DNA of 35,282 nt from a virus, in the IMG/VR virus record IMGVR_UViG_3300021519_000028, positions 1-35,282 of that record; one strand, 5' to 3'. A program made the position numbers and the translations under genes. The stretch's first letter is position 1. Each line of letters starts with the position of its first letter. The notes beneath the pieces were generated by a model. The model saw only the letters and a program-made list of their open reading frames with translations, was not told the DNA's origin and made no database searches. Of the stretch, positions 13,714 to 22,275 are shown piece by piece.

Positions 13714-14724
13714 TTACCAGGTGGTGGCATATTCTTGATTTACCACAGCCGTATTACACTTGGTCTTGCATTCTTGCCATCTAAAAGTTTTAAGTTCAGT
13801 TTTCCAAAATGGGTCAACAAGAACTTGTTCTAAATTACGAGTCCGTAGACTAAACTTTTTGGCTAATTCTTGCCATTCTGAATTATGCGTATATCTATTT
13901 GCAACCCAACAACACGGAAATAATCTCCCTTGGGCATCTATATATAATCCTTTGTTACCAATTTCACATAACGGTATAATTTCTTTGTGGTCTTTTACTT
14001 TGTTATATAATATAGTATTAACCACATTAAACCTAACGATTTTTGCTATTTTAGACAAATTTTTTGTAATTCTTTCAAATCTATGGGTACCGCTTATAAA
14101 TTTAGTACTTGGCTGTAGTGGATCATCAATTCCGTAAATTGGATATATACTTCCAAACTTGGTAGACTTGGTAATTTGAAAAACATCCATTCCCAAATTA
14201 GATGCTTGTTGTTCCATGTTGGCCAAATGATCTTGGTTGAACTTAAATGCGATAGCTGCCCATGTCATGCGACATGTAGAATATTTACGTACAGTTTCAA
14301 TCCCATCAATAATACTATTGTAGTCACTGTTTACTCGATATAGATTATTACTTTCATTATTAAATCCGTCAATACTAAAATGTATGCTATCTACGCTGGT
14401 TAAGGTCTGTCCAAGCTCTTCCCACCAGGATACTTTTTTATGAGATCCGTTGGTAATAATAACAATTTCAACCGGCTTGATATTTTTAATATATTGTATA
14501 ACTGCAATTAAGTCGTGTGCATATATAGGATCACCATCATCACCGCAGAACGTAATCTTCTCTACATTGGCTTTAATAAACTCTGGAGTAAAATTACGCC
14601 TAAAAAATTCTAAATCTAATTCGGTGTTTACTAGGCTGTTGGGCACTTCTTGGCGAGCACATCGAGGACATCGCAATGTACATTTGCTACTAATTTCAAT
14701 ATGAAAATGCCATGTTGCTAACAT
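13714..14724 (-). CDS. Radical SAM protein with SPASM-like C terminus
   Basis: A 336-residue radical S-adenosylmethionine enzyme. The Fe-S cluster motif CTLRCPRC gives Cys15, Cys19 and Cys22 (C-x3-C-x2-C). FCGDDGDP (59-66) stands at the GGEP-type SAM-binding position and HFSIDG (115-120) is a typical barrel strand. The C terminus has additional cysteines, PLCEIGNKGLYIDAQG then FPCCW (Cys253, Cys271, Cys272) and ECKTKC (Cys319, Cys323), resembling SPASM or twitch auxiliary-cluster regions found in peptide- and protein-modifying enzymes. The substrate is unknown; no obvious precursor peptide gene is adjacent. It follows gp46 by 9 bp with AAGGTG before its ATG, so it is made with the recombination genes. 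All cluster residues appear intact, so it is probably active. Confidence 0.92.
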   Translation of the reverse strand: MLATWHFHIEISSKCTLRCPRCARQEVPNSLVNTELDLEFFRRNFTPEFIKANVEKITFCGDDGDPIYAHDLIAVIQYIKNIKPVEIVIITNGSHKKVSWWEELGQTLTSVDSIHFSIDGFNNESNNLYRVNSDYNSIIDGIETVRKYSTCRMTWAAIAFKFNQDHLANMEQQASNLGMDVFQITKSTKFGSIYPIYGIDDPLQPSTKFISGTHRFERITKNLSKIAKIVRFNVVNTILYNKVKDHKEIIPLCEIGNKGLYIDAQGRLFPCCWVANRYTHNSEWQELAKKFSLRTRNLEQVLVDPFWKTELKTFRWQECKTKCNTAVVNQEYATTW

Positions 14725-14733
14725 AACTGCACC

Positions 14734-16503
14734 TTAGGCGATATCAACATCGGTACTATACGAAGTAAATCCATTCTCTTTGATTACATGTAACGTATTG
14801 TTTACACGACCAATTAGTTCGTCCTTGTGTGATACTAGCCAAATTGATTTGTTGGATTCTCTTGACATCTTTTTTAAGATAGCTAACGAGCTTTCAACAC
14901 CCGAACTGTCTAGACCTGAATCTATTAACTCATCAATAAACAATAGGTTGATCGGCTGATATAAACTTTCCCACACGTCACGGAAACTCCAACTTAGCGA
15001 TAGGATCAATCTATTGCGTTCACCTCTGCTGAGATTATCAAAATCTAAATCTCGACCCAGTTCAGTAATACTCACAGTTAAATCATTATTAAATTTAATG
15101 GTGTGTGGCAAGCCAATCCGATCTAGGTATTGCCCAAGTCTGGCATTTAAGTAACTTAAGTTTTGGTCAATGATTCGTTTACGTATAAATGAATCTTTGT
15201 TTGTTAATAGTTTAAGCAGAAACTCTTGATGGTCCTTGATATTTGTGAGTCCATTGATGGTGTCATATGTAACTTCTTCAACACCCTTTTCCTGCATCTC
15301 TACAATTTGTTCGGCATACGGATCTTGTTCTGTTATTTTGTCGGCCAACTGTTTTATTAAGTTATCGACACTGGCCTGGTGATGGATGGCATCCGATTCT
15401 TTTGCATAGAAGGGTTTGGGTTTTACTCCCAATGTTCCCAATCCAGTTGTGGCCAACTGCAACTCTGCTACTGTAACAGCATGGGCATTTGCTGAAAAAT
15501 TTGTTGCTGCAAGTTCTTTATCCTTTTCAATTGAAACCTGTTTGTGTTTACTATCGTGAAATGCTTGCCCACACGTATGACATTGGTGGTTTTCGAGTGC
15601 AATCTTTTCTGCCTTTAATTTTTTAATAGTTTTTTCTTCACGCTGTAAATCCATTTTGGATCTACTGATTGCACCCGACAGATCATTCAAATCCTTGCGT
15701 AATTGTTCCCAAGTTGCAAGTTCTTTATGCAGTTGTATTTCGGGTACAATATCAATCTTTTGTAGTTCAGTGATAGCATCCTGTATCTTTAAGACCTCAT
15801 CGGCATGCTTGGTAGTCCACAATATTTGTCTACGTTTTAAGGCATCAATTTGTTCTTGAATACGCACATTTGCGTCGGTAACAGCCTTGATTCGGAACTC
15901 TTCTTGTGTTATACAGTCACGGTTTGCGCGAGCTTGTTCTTTGAGTTTATCGGCTTTTTCGCTGAGTAATGTGATACCAAGCAATTGCTCAATGATAGTG
16001 CGTTGATCATTGGCCCGCAATGCCAGGAACGGTTCGGTATATGTGTTCAGGGCCACCACGTGTCTAAACATGTCATGGCTCATGCCCAACATACGTTCTA
16101 TGTCACCCTGTGTTTCCCTGCTATCACCTTGGGAATCGTCGGTTATTTCTTTTTCTTGATCACCCACCCAAAACTTCATTATGTTGGGTTTACGTCCACG
16201 TTCAATACGATAGCTTTGCCCGTTTTTTTCAAAATCGATAGTAACCATCATACCTTTGGTATTGGTTTTATTGATTAAGTTATCTTTTTTGATGTTGGTT
16301 AACGCATTACCATATAACGCATAGCTTAATGCATTAATGATGGTAGTTTTACCTGTGCCATTACGGGCACCGGAGTCGTCCCCACCTAGATCTAAGTTTT
16401 CACCCAGCACCAGTGTCAGGTCCTGCCGGTCAAAGTTAACTGCTTGGGTAGTATTACCCACACTCATGAAGTTACGAACGGTTAGATCTTTTATTTTAAA
16501 CAT
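14734..16503 (-). CDS. 46: Recombination nuclease ATPase subunit (gp46, Rad50-like)
   Basis: The SMC-type ATPase of the gp46-gp47 complex, which resects DNA ends for recombination-dependent replication. The 589-residue protein has all expected parts: Walker A, GARNGTGKTT (45-54), preceded by the gp46-type insertion ENLDLGGDDS; coiled-coil arms about 180-305 and 312-405; a zinc-hook CHTC (308-311) at the arm tip; ABC signature LSRGE (491-495); Walker B NLLFIDEL (519-526); and the D-loop/H-loop region ending in SHKDEL. Length is close to T4 gp46. It starts 9 bp after gp47, the T4 order 47-46, so the two are probably translationally linked. Confidence 0.97.
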   Translation of the reverse strand: MFKIKDLTVRNFMSVGNTTQAVNFDRQDLTLVLGENLDLGGDDSGARNGTGKTTIINALSYALYGNALTNIKKDNLINKTNTKGMMVTIDFEKNGQSYRIERGRKPNIMKFWVGDQEKEITDDSQGDSRETQGDIERMLGMSHDMFRHVVALNTYTEPFLALRANDQRTIIEQLLGITLLSEKADKLKEQARANRDCITQEEFRIKAVTDANVRIQEQIDALKRRQILWTTKHADEVLKIQDAITELQKIDIVPEIQLHKELATWEQLRKDLNDLSGAISRSKMDLQREEKTIKKLKAEKIALENHQCHTCGQAFHDSKHKQVSIEKDKELAATNFSANAHAVTVAELQLATTGLGTLGVKPKPFYAKESDAIHHQASVDNLIKQLADKITEQDPYAEQIVEMQEKGVEEVTYDTINGLTNIKDHQEFLLKLLTNKDSFIRKRIIDQNLSYLNARLGQYLDRIGLPHTIKFNNDLTVSITELGRDLDFDNLSRGERNRLILSLSWSFRDVWESLYQPINLLFIDELIDSGLDSSGVESSLAILKKMSRESNKSIWLVSHKDELIGRVNNTLHVIKENGFTSYSTDVDIA

Positions 16504-16512
16504 AGATTTTTA

Positions 16513-17529
16513 TTATAGGTTCCTATAGATGTCTAGTAGTAAGCTCTTATTAAACTGTTCACTATCTATGTTGCTCAATTGACTAAACACAATCTGATCT
16601 ACACTCTTAAAATCTATATTACCCTGTATCTCATATTCGGTAAGTTCTGTGGTCTTGGCCGGAATCAAAGTTATTTCCCGCAGTTTATAAGTGTTAATAA
16701 ATGTTTCTTTAATAAATGTAGCCTCTTCATAACTAATATCAATATCTAAATTAACACGAATATGCATATTAGATTTAAGCATCACTTCGGTATGTTTTAA
16801 AACATCACTTAATTGAAATACACGATACCTAGGTTGATTGGGCCAAGCATGATATACAGGTTCTTTATCCCACTCTAGTATCATCATGCCACGTTCATCA
16901 TCGCCGGCATCGGCATAGTTATGCGGGAAGCAATTGCCCAGATATGTAATATTTTTTTGAGTTTGACGTTTATGGAAGTGACCGGAATATACGTGTTCAA
17001 AGCCAGCAAAGTGTTCTCTGCGTATATCTCCGTGTTCAGGCATCGCTATCATAGCATTCATAAGGTAGCCCGGCAACTCAAAGTGTCCAAACATATATTT
17101 GCCTTTTAATTTTGGGATTTTCTTATGATCATCACCAACCAGCCATGGGGCGATAGTGACGTCACCAATAGTGATCCAATCATTGCAAATATGAATGTTG
17201 TCTAGGTGTTTTGCCCATTCGACACTTTGTACATCACGTTTATCTCTATAGTATAAATCGTGGTTACCCGGGATAAAATAAGTATTATCAAAGTTTTCGT
17301 TTAAATGTTCTAATGCCCTGAGACTATATCCCAACGTCAGGATATTAATGCTGGCTCTATTATTATGCCAGTCACCAAGGAAGAGGGCAGTTTCGCACCC
17401 CTCTTCCCGGGCTTTAGCAGTCGCCCACTTTATAAAAGAAAGGCAATCTTCATTATGTAATGTACTATTGGACTTGAGACCAAAATGTATATCGGTAAAA
17501 ACCGCTGCTTTCTTAAAGAGGTTTGTCAT
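16513..17529 (-). CDS. 47: Recombination nuclease subunit (gp47, Mre11-like)
   Basis: The metallophosphoesterase nuclease partner of gp46. The 338-residue protein shows the five Mre11 motifs in order: DIH (13-15), LGDWHNN (51-57), PGNHD (87-91), FGHFE (147-151) and SGHFHKRQ (182-189), which supply the two-metal active site. Length matches T4 gp47 almost exactly. It lies directly before gp46. A leftward AATAAATA at 17569-17576, partly inside the end of gp55, is a plausible promoter with a leader of about 33 bases; AGGTT lies before the ATG. No missing residues are seen. Confidence 0.97.
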   Translation of the reverse strand: MTNLFKKAAVFTDIHFGLKSNSTLHNEDCLSFIKWATAKAREEGCETALFLGDWHNNRASINILTLGYSLRALEHLNENFDNTYFIPGNHDLYYRDKRDVQSVEWAKHLDNIHICNDWITIGDVTIAPWLVGDDHKKIPKLKGKYMFGHFELPGYLMNAMIAMPEHGDIRREHFAGFEHVYSGHFHKRQTQKNITYLGNCFPHNYADAGDDERGMMILEWDKEPVYHAWPNQPRYRVFQLSDVLKHTEVMLKSNMHIRVNLDIDISYEEATFIKETFINTYKLREITLIPAKTTELTEYEIQGNIDFKSVDQIVFSQLSNIDSEQFNKSLLLDIYRNL

Positions 17530-17568
17530 CTATATAGTATAAAGTAACCTATCAGCGAAATCAAATTT

Positions 17569-17576
17569 TATTTATT
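17569..17576 (-). promoter_or_regulatory. Promoter-like AATAAATA before gp47
   Basis: On the minus strand AATAAATAAAATTT overlaps the stop of gp55. It is the same AATAAATA form as found at 18532-18548 and 24762-24769, which strengthens the case that this is the phage's usual variant of the late motif. Confidence 0.4.
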
Positions 17577-18450
17577 CATAATTGCCATCACTGCCACCAG
17601 TTGATATCTTTTGGCCTTGCCGTGTATAACTCGGAGTTAAGTTATTCATTTCAAGAATATCATCGCGTAAATTTTGATTACGTTTTTCGATATTCAATAC
17701 TCTAGTAAACGAATTGGTAATCGCTGCGGTATAATATGCAAATGGATTTTGTGATTTTGATTCATCAAACTGTAAACCAATTTGACTTAGTTGTAATAAT
17801 GCTTGGCTACGCATCTCATCGTTATAGGTATATCCACGCCAATTGGAACGGGTAGCATATCGTTCGCATAATTTAATAAACATGTGAGCCAACTTATTAG
17901 TCATCTTTCCATGTTCTTTAGAAAATGTTCCGTTATCTAAACCACCCCTCCAATGACTTTTACCCACTATGACAGGTACTTCGTCATCATTCACGCGATA
18001 ATGATAGAATGGGGGAAAGTTGCATTTGACATATTTTGTACTACTAGAAATATCAACCGCCGCATCGTCATCATATTCGCTATGTGGAACACCCTCCTCC
18101 TCCAATAGCTTTATTGCGGCCTTTCGAGATTTAACATCATCAATGGGAATATGATCCCACGTCATGACTCGAAAAATAACATCCGATGCGTTGACATCTT
18201 TGAGTTTTATCTCAAATTCGTCTAACTTCCTCTTGACCCCATCAATTGCAGCAGCCTCGTGAGTCAACTTGGCTAAACGCTCTGCCCTGGCTTTTCGGCC
18301 GGCAATTATATTCTTTTTATTAATTTTATTCACATCAAGCAGTATCATATCGTAATCAGCATCTGCAGGATCCAGAAAACAGCAATATGTTGTTTTACTT
18401 TTGTGAATTTCTTTTAGTATATCTTTGTTGTTTAGATAGTTATGGCGCAC
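17572..18450 (-). CDS. 55: Late-transcription sigma factor (gp55-like) with long N-terminal extension
   Basis: The phage sigma factor that steers host RNA polymerase to late promoters. The family core is at residues about 144-278: HWRGG, GKMTNKLAHMF, RYATRSNWRGYTYNDEMRSQ (198-217), then ALLQLSQIGLQFDE, NPFAYYTAAITNSFTRVLN and EKRNQNLRDDILEMN, a block characteristic of gp55 in marine-type T4-like phages. At 292 residues it is much longer than T4 gp55 (185): residues 1-140 are an extension with a distinct HKSKTTYCCFLDPADADYDM segment and a charged helix (50-90). The start is GTG at 18450 with AAAGGA upstream; the next in-frame Met is codon 35. The C terminus is Gly/Ser/Asn-rich and shows no obvious hydrophobic clamp-binding epitope. 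The gene heads the minus-strand block. Confidence 0.93.
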   Translation of the reverse strand: MRHNYLNNKDILKEIHKSKTTYCCFLDPADADYDMILLDVNKINKKNIIAGRKARAERLAKLTHEAAAIDGVKRKLDEFEIKLKDVNASDVIFRVMTWDHIPIDDVKSRKAAIKLLEEEGVPHSEYDDDAAVDISSSTKYVKCNFPPFYHYRVNDDEVPVIVGKSHWRGGLDNGTFSKEHGKMTNKLAHMFIKLCERYATRSNWRGYTYNDEMRSQALLQLSQIGLQFDESKSQNPFAYYTAAITNSFTRVLNIEKRNQNLRDDILEMNNLTPSYTRQGQKISTGGSDGNYE

Positions 18451-18493
18451 CTGTCATCCTTTAAAGTTAGTACATACTAACATATGTAATTTC

Positions 18494-18509
18494 AAAAGGT
18501 CAACCTTTT
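18494..18509. repeat. Inverted repeat AAAAGG / CCTTTT in divergent gap
   Basis: AAAAGG-TCAA-CCTTTT, with an inner T-A pair possible, lies 44 bp upstream of the gp55 start. It is followed by a fifth T on the plus strand. It could be a small intrinsic terminator or an operator for gp55; nothing decides between them. Confidence 0.35.
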
Positions 18510-18531
18510 TAAAAACATTATCTACGTCTAT

Positions 18532-18548
18532 TATTTATTTAATAAATA
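18532..18548. promoter_or_regulatory. Palindromic double promoter TATTTATT-T-AATAAATA
   Basis: A perfect eight-base inverted repeat around one T. The right half (AATAAATA, 18541-18548) is a rightward late-like -10 element 20 bp before the ATG of the baseplate operon; the left half gives the same AATAAATA on the minus strand, facing gp55. One 17-bp element thus appears to serve both the late sigma gene and the baseplate operon. Confidence 0.55.
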
Positions 18549-18568
18549 CTTCATAACAAGGAATTTTT

Positions 18569-19576
18569 ATGCCAGTATTACCAAGTGGATACGTACAAGA
18601 TCCAAATAATTTAGGTCAGTCCATAGTTACATCCGCACTAAATGGAGCATTTGGGTCCGGTGCCACGCGGAAAAATATTGCAGATATGTTCCATTATTCC
18701 AGTTACGGTGGTAGTTCTCCAATGGGATCGGTTAGCTTTCCCGATGCTGCATCAGACTGGCGAGTACGGGTAACAATGGCTCCAAACAGCGATTATTTTG
18801 GTTTACAAAATAAATCAAATGCACTATTGAGTCCGCTGATGAATGAAGCCCCGATAACCGGCGTAGCTAACAGTCTCGCCAACGGGGTAACTAATATCGG
18901 CAATAGAATTTTAGGAGCAGCAACTGCCATCCCAAACACGCGTGTTGGGGTAATATTTCCATATACTCCGACTATATCAATGACTCATACTGCAAAATAT
19001 GAACCACAGTCATTAGTACATAACAATTATACACAGTATTATTATACCAGTTCTGATGTGGGACCAATCTCAATCAATGCTGAATTTACAGTTCAAAATG
19101 TCAATGAAGGACAATATCTCCTGGCCTGTATATACTTTTTTAGAACTATAACCAAAATGTTTTTTGGACAGGATGATAATGCAGGAAACCCTCCGCCAAT
19201 TGTGTATCTAAACGGATATGGACAATACTATCTACCCAATGTACCTTGTGTGTTAACCAGTTTCCAACATACTATGCCTGCGGAGGTTGATTATATGGAT
19301 ATTCCTGAACCCACTATAACAAATACAGCAGGATATAATCCTGCTCAGTACAATTATAGATTAAATAGTACTAGATTACCCACACAAAGCACAATGGTAT
19401 TATCATTACAACCAGTCTACAGTAGACTTGCACAAAGTCAAGGATTTAGTCTTGAGGACTTCTCAAGAGGAGCTTTAATTAATTCTGTGGGTAGTGGTAT
19501 GCCATCGTGGAGTGGTGGGGCCAGTGTGACAGCCAGTAAAAAGGTCAGTAACACTAAAAACGGTGGATTCCTATAA
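18569..19576 (+). CDS. Baseplate tail-tube cap/initiator candidate (gp48/gp54-like)
   Basis: A 335-residue virion protein that opens the baseplate operon. Visible blocks are ASDWRVRVTMAPNSDYF (about 61-77), VGVIFPYTPTISMTHTAKYE (about 127-146), then INAEFTVQN and YFFRTITKMFFGQDDN, and LPNVPCVLTSFQHTMP toward the C-terminal third, followed by TMVLSLQPVYSRL. The beta-strand-rich pattern is that of tube-like baseplate proteins such as T4 gp48 and gp54, which cap the hub and nucleate the tail tube; the choice between them cannot be made by eye. The final 40 residues are Gly/Ser-rich. AAGGAA precedes the ATG, and the stop overlaps the gp53 start (TAATG), indicating translational coupling. Confidence 0.75.
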   Translation: MPVLPSGYVQDPNNLGQSIVTSALNGAFGSGATRKNIADMFHYSSYGGSSPMGSVSFPDAASDWRVRVTMAPNSDYFGLQNKSNALLSPLMNEAPITGVANSLANGVTNIGNRILGAATAIPNTRVGVIFPYTPTISMTHTAKYEPQSLVHNNYTQYYYTSSDVGPISINAEFTVQNVNEGQYLLACIYFFRTITKMFFGQDDNAGNPPPIVYLNGYGQYYLPNVPCVLTSFQHTMPAEVDYMDIPEPTITNTAGYNPAQYNYRLNSTRLPTQSTMVLSLQPVYSRLAQSQGFSLEDFSRGALINSVGSGMPSWSGGASVTASKKVSNTKNGGFL

Positions 19577-19878
19577 TGCCAACAACTTACTCTAGTTCTA
19601 GTCCGTATGCCAGTACCCCCATGTGGGGTTCGTTTCTTGACATTTGGCCAGGCATTGTTATATCTCCGGATATGACAGATGCTGTCTATCAAATTGATGC
19701 CCCGTACAACCATAGACCCGACATGTTGGCATATGACATGTATAAAGATACGGGACTTTGGTGGATATTTGCCGCAAGAAATCCAGATGTGCTAATTGAT
19801 CCACTATTAAGTTTTACAACAGATACAATTATATATGTACCTACTATGGCGGTGGTGCGCCGCTCGATTGGAATTTAA
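19576..19878 (+). CDS. 53: Baseplate wedge protein (gp53-like)
   Basis: A 100-residue wedge component. The diagnostic segment is NHRPDMLAYDMYKDTGLWWI followed by FAARNPDVLIDPLLSF (about 46-81), matching the RPDLLAYDLYGD...LWWxFAxRNPNxIxDP pattern of T4 gp53 and LysM-like wedge proteins, then TIIYVPTMAVVRR. T4 gp53 has 196 residues, so this copy is the minimal conserved domain without a C-terminal extension. gp53 links neighbouring wedges around the hub. Its ATG overlaps the previous stop, and the next gene starts 3 bp after its own stop. Confidence 0.9.
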   Translation: MPTTYSSSSPYASTPMWGSFLDIWPGIVISPDMTDAVYQIDAPYNHRPDMLAYDMYKDTGLWWIFAARNPDVLIDPLLSFTTDTIIYVPTMAVVRRSIGI

Positions 19879-19881
19879 TTT

Positions 19882-22254
19882 ATGGCTTTGACGATTCAGG
19901 TGCAGCGTGAGGGTGAGGGCTTCGCGAGGTTTTCAGATAATAACCCGCCCGAGGACGGAACATATGTATTGCCACCGGGCGCCCGATTAGCAACGGTTCG
20001 CGAAGCCGGCCTTGAAAACGACCAAGCAGTTGGCACTAAGCCCGAGCCCGGCGTACGTGTGATACAAGGGAACACTGGCCAACCTATATGGATTAAAGAC
20101 CCGTCCGAGGCTGGTATTCCCGGTGCCGCGACCAGCGGCACCATTGTTGGCGACCGTGCAGGCGGAACTGGTGCCGGTGCCGGTGCCGGTGCTGGTGTTG
20201 GGGACGGGCGCGGCGGATCATCGTCGGGCCCGGTGTTCAACACTCTTAAATCTCCAGTACCAGAAAAAATAACAATTAGTAATCCGCTACATCAATTTGC
20301 ATCGTATTCATATGCTATTAGTTTATGGAAGTTGAGTTTGAGCGATTTTAATCGGTTAATGGCAAATATTGACGTTGAGGGTGCAATGAAGTGGCAACCC
20401 ACTGTCGGGCGATCGCCAAAAGAGTCTAGTTTTGTGGTTGCCGAAGATAGCGGTCTTTATCCAGATTATCGTGTACCAAATACCTATGGCTTTAATTATA
20501 ATATAGAAGATTTGGAATTCACATCTATACTGTTCGACAATAAATCAAGAGGATCTAGTAACATAGAGGGATCTTTAACAGTTGTGGAGCCGATTGGTTG
20601 TACATTTTTAGATTTGTTAGTTGAGGCATCATGGAATGGAACGGAATATGTCAATTATACCCAACAACCATACATGATACAAATAGATTTTAAAGGGTAT
20701 GATGATAATGGTAATGAGATCCCACCATCCGAGATGACTCTATATAGAAAACGATTACCTATTAGGCTTCTTACTGTTGACATATCGGTAGATAAAAATG
20801 GATCAAAATATGTGATAAAATTTTGCCCAACCGGTGCAGCAGTATTTCTGCCAGATCGCATGTCGACTCCGGTGGAGATAACAATTGTAGCCAGCACAGT
20901 CGAAGATTACTTTACCCAACTTCAGAAAAAATTAAATGACGCGAGTGCAGAACTAATTCCTGCCGCGGCCGAATATGCAAATGAATATCAGTTTGTTGTT
21001 GACAAAACCATTGGAAAGAGTAAAATAGTCGATGAAGCGTATGTAAAATTTACTAAAACAAATCCCAAGGCATCGGGTCAGGATGACATTAAACAATCAT
21101 TTACAATCCCGGCCAAATCTAATTTATTAAATGTACTTGGTCGAATGATGATGCGAGCGGATTTTTTTACAACTACTCAGGACATTGGAGAATATCCCAA
21201 TGGTATAGCCAATCGTGTACCCAGTCTGGACCAAATTTATAATACTTTTAAAATAACAGCAAAGACAGAATATCAAGGTCTTAACCTCGCCGGCCAACGG
21301 GTCGCCGAAGTGTTTGATAACAAGACAGGTAGCCTGCCTCAGAAATGCACGATATATATAAATCAATATTCTATATATCAAAACCCGCATCCGCGTGGTA
21401 ATAATGCATTGGTTGACGCGAGTTTGTATGCGATTAAAAAATATGATTACATATACACTGGTAAAAACCTTGATATAACTGACCTAAATCTAACCTTTAA
21501 CACTACATATTATACAGCCTTTATGACAAACCCACACAACATTGCTAGTACTGAGGTTAGTAAGGATACCAGTAAGGTAGAAGAAGCATTTGTAGAACCA
21601 AAACAAGGACGAGATAGAATCCGAGATGAGATAGTCCATCCCGGAACAATATTTAAAGAGCTCAAAAAATTTTTAGCAAATCCAACACCTGCCAGATTTG
21701 TGCCCGAGCCGGTCAATCCAGCTCTGGCTGATAAGAATCCCAAGGTACAAACGGCTAAGGATATGGCAAGATCAATCTTTTCAAGACCTGGTGGTGATAT
21801 GATAGTTTGTGACTTGGGTATTGTTGGCGATCCAACATTGATTAAACAAGATGATTGGCTATACATCCCAGATCCAACAGAAAGTGGCAAGTATAATGCG
21901 CCAACAAGTCAGGCTACTTTTGCCTCTACACATGGACATGTACGAATGGATACTGCAGAAGTTGTTGTTGAACTAAATGTAAATACTCCGCTGGATATGG
22001 ATATGGATATAGGAGGTGGATATGGAAACCAAGGATTATATTTTCCCGGTCCCGGCATATACCGATCATTATTCAGCGGCTCATATAAAATAATCACAAT
22101 AAAGAACAATTTTTCCAAGGGAATATTTACACAGAAATTAGAAATGGTGCGTTATATAAATGATACCCTGGTAAAAGAGGGTGCTAAAGTAATCGACGCT
22201 GTGGGACGAAATGCTGATAGAGCCAGGCCAAGTTTGCAGGTAAATGGCCCCTAA
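19882..22254 (+). CDS. Large baseplate hub protein (gp27-position) with GC-rich N-terminal graft
   Basis: A 790-residue protein just upstream of gp5, where the trimeric hub protein gp27 acts as socket for the spike. The core starts at about residue 115 (FNTLKSPVPEKITISNPLHQ) and continues with beta-rich segments such as YSYAISLWKLSLSDFNRLM, VNTYGFNYNIEDLEF-type strands and KYVIKFCPTGAAVFLP; the C terminus contains SGSYKIITIKNNFSKGIFTQKLEMVRY, typical of hub proteins. It is about twice T4 gp27 (391). Residues 1-114 are Gly/Pro/Ala-rich, include a hexanucleotide-repeat GAGAGAGAGVG stretch and are encoded by GC-rich DNA unlike the AT-rich remainder, suggesting later acquisition. Hub identity is from position, composition and C-terminal pattern rather than a clear T4 match. 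Confidence 0.75.
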   Translation: MALTIQVQREGEGFARFSDNNPPEDGTYVLPPGARLATVREAGLENDQAVGTKPEPGVRVIQGNTGQPIWIKDPSEAGIPGAATSGTIVGDRAGGTGAGAGAGAGVGDGRGGSSSGPVFNTLKSPVPEKITISNPLHQFASYSYAISLWKLSLSDFNRLMANIDVEGAMKWQPTVGRSPKESSFVVAEDSGLYPDYRVPNTYGFNYNIEDLEFTSILFDNKSRGSSNIEGSLTVVEPIGCTFLDLLVEASWNGTEYVNYTQQPYMIQIDFKGYDDNGNEIPPSEMTLYRKRLPIRLLTVDISVDKNGSKYVIKFCPTGAAVFLPDRMSTPVEITIVASTVEDYFTQLQKKLNDASAELIPAAAEYANEYQFVVDKTIGKSKIVDEAYVKFTKTNPKASGQDDIKQSFTIPAKSNLLNVLGRMMMRADFFTTTQDIGEYPNGIANRVPSLDQIYNTFKITAKTEYQGLNLAGQRVAEVFDNKTGSLPQKCTIYINQYSIYQNPHPRGNNALVDASLYAIKKYDYIYTGKNLDITDLNLTFNTTYYTAFMTNPHNIASTEVSKDTSKVEEAFVEPKQGRDRIRDEIVHPGTIFKELKKFLANPTPARFVPEPVNPALADKNPKVQTAKDMARSIFSRPGGDMIVCDLGIVGDPTLIKQDDWLYIPDPTESGKYNAPTSQATFASTHGHVRMDTAEVVVELNVNTPLDMDMDIGGGYGNQGLYFPGPGIYRSLFSGSYKIITIKNNFSKGIFTQKLEMVRYINDTLVKEGAKVIDAVGRNADRARPSLQVNGP
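20170..20199 (+). repeat. Five tandem GGTGCC-type hexamers
   Basis: GGTGCC three times, then GGTGCT and GGTGTT, in frame, encoding Gly-Ala repeats in the GC-rich N-terminal region of the hub protein. Slippage here would change protein length by two residues per unit without breaking the frame. Confidence 0.8.
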
Positions 22255-22275
22255 CAGTTATTAAGGAATTCAAGT

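Noticed and set aside
19562-19580. Frameshift between the gp48/54-like gene and gp53
   Set aside because: The junction is a simple TAATG stop-start overlap without a slippery heptamer, and both proteins have complete family-like ends, so coupling is the better explanation.
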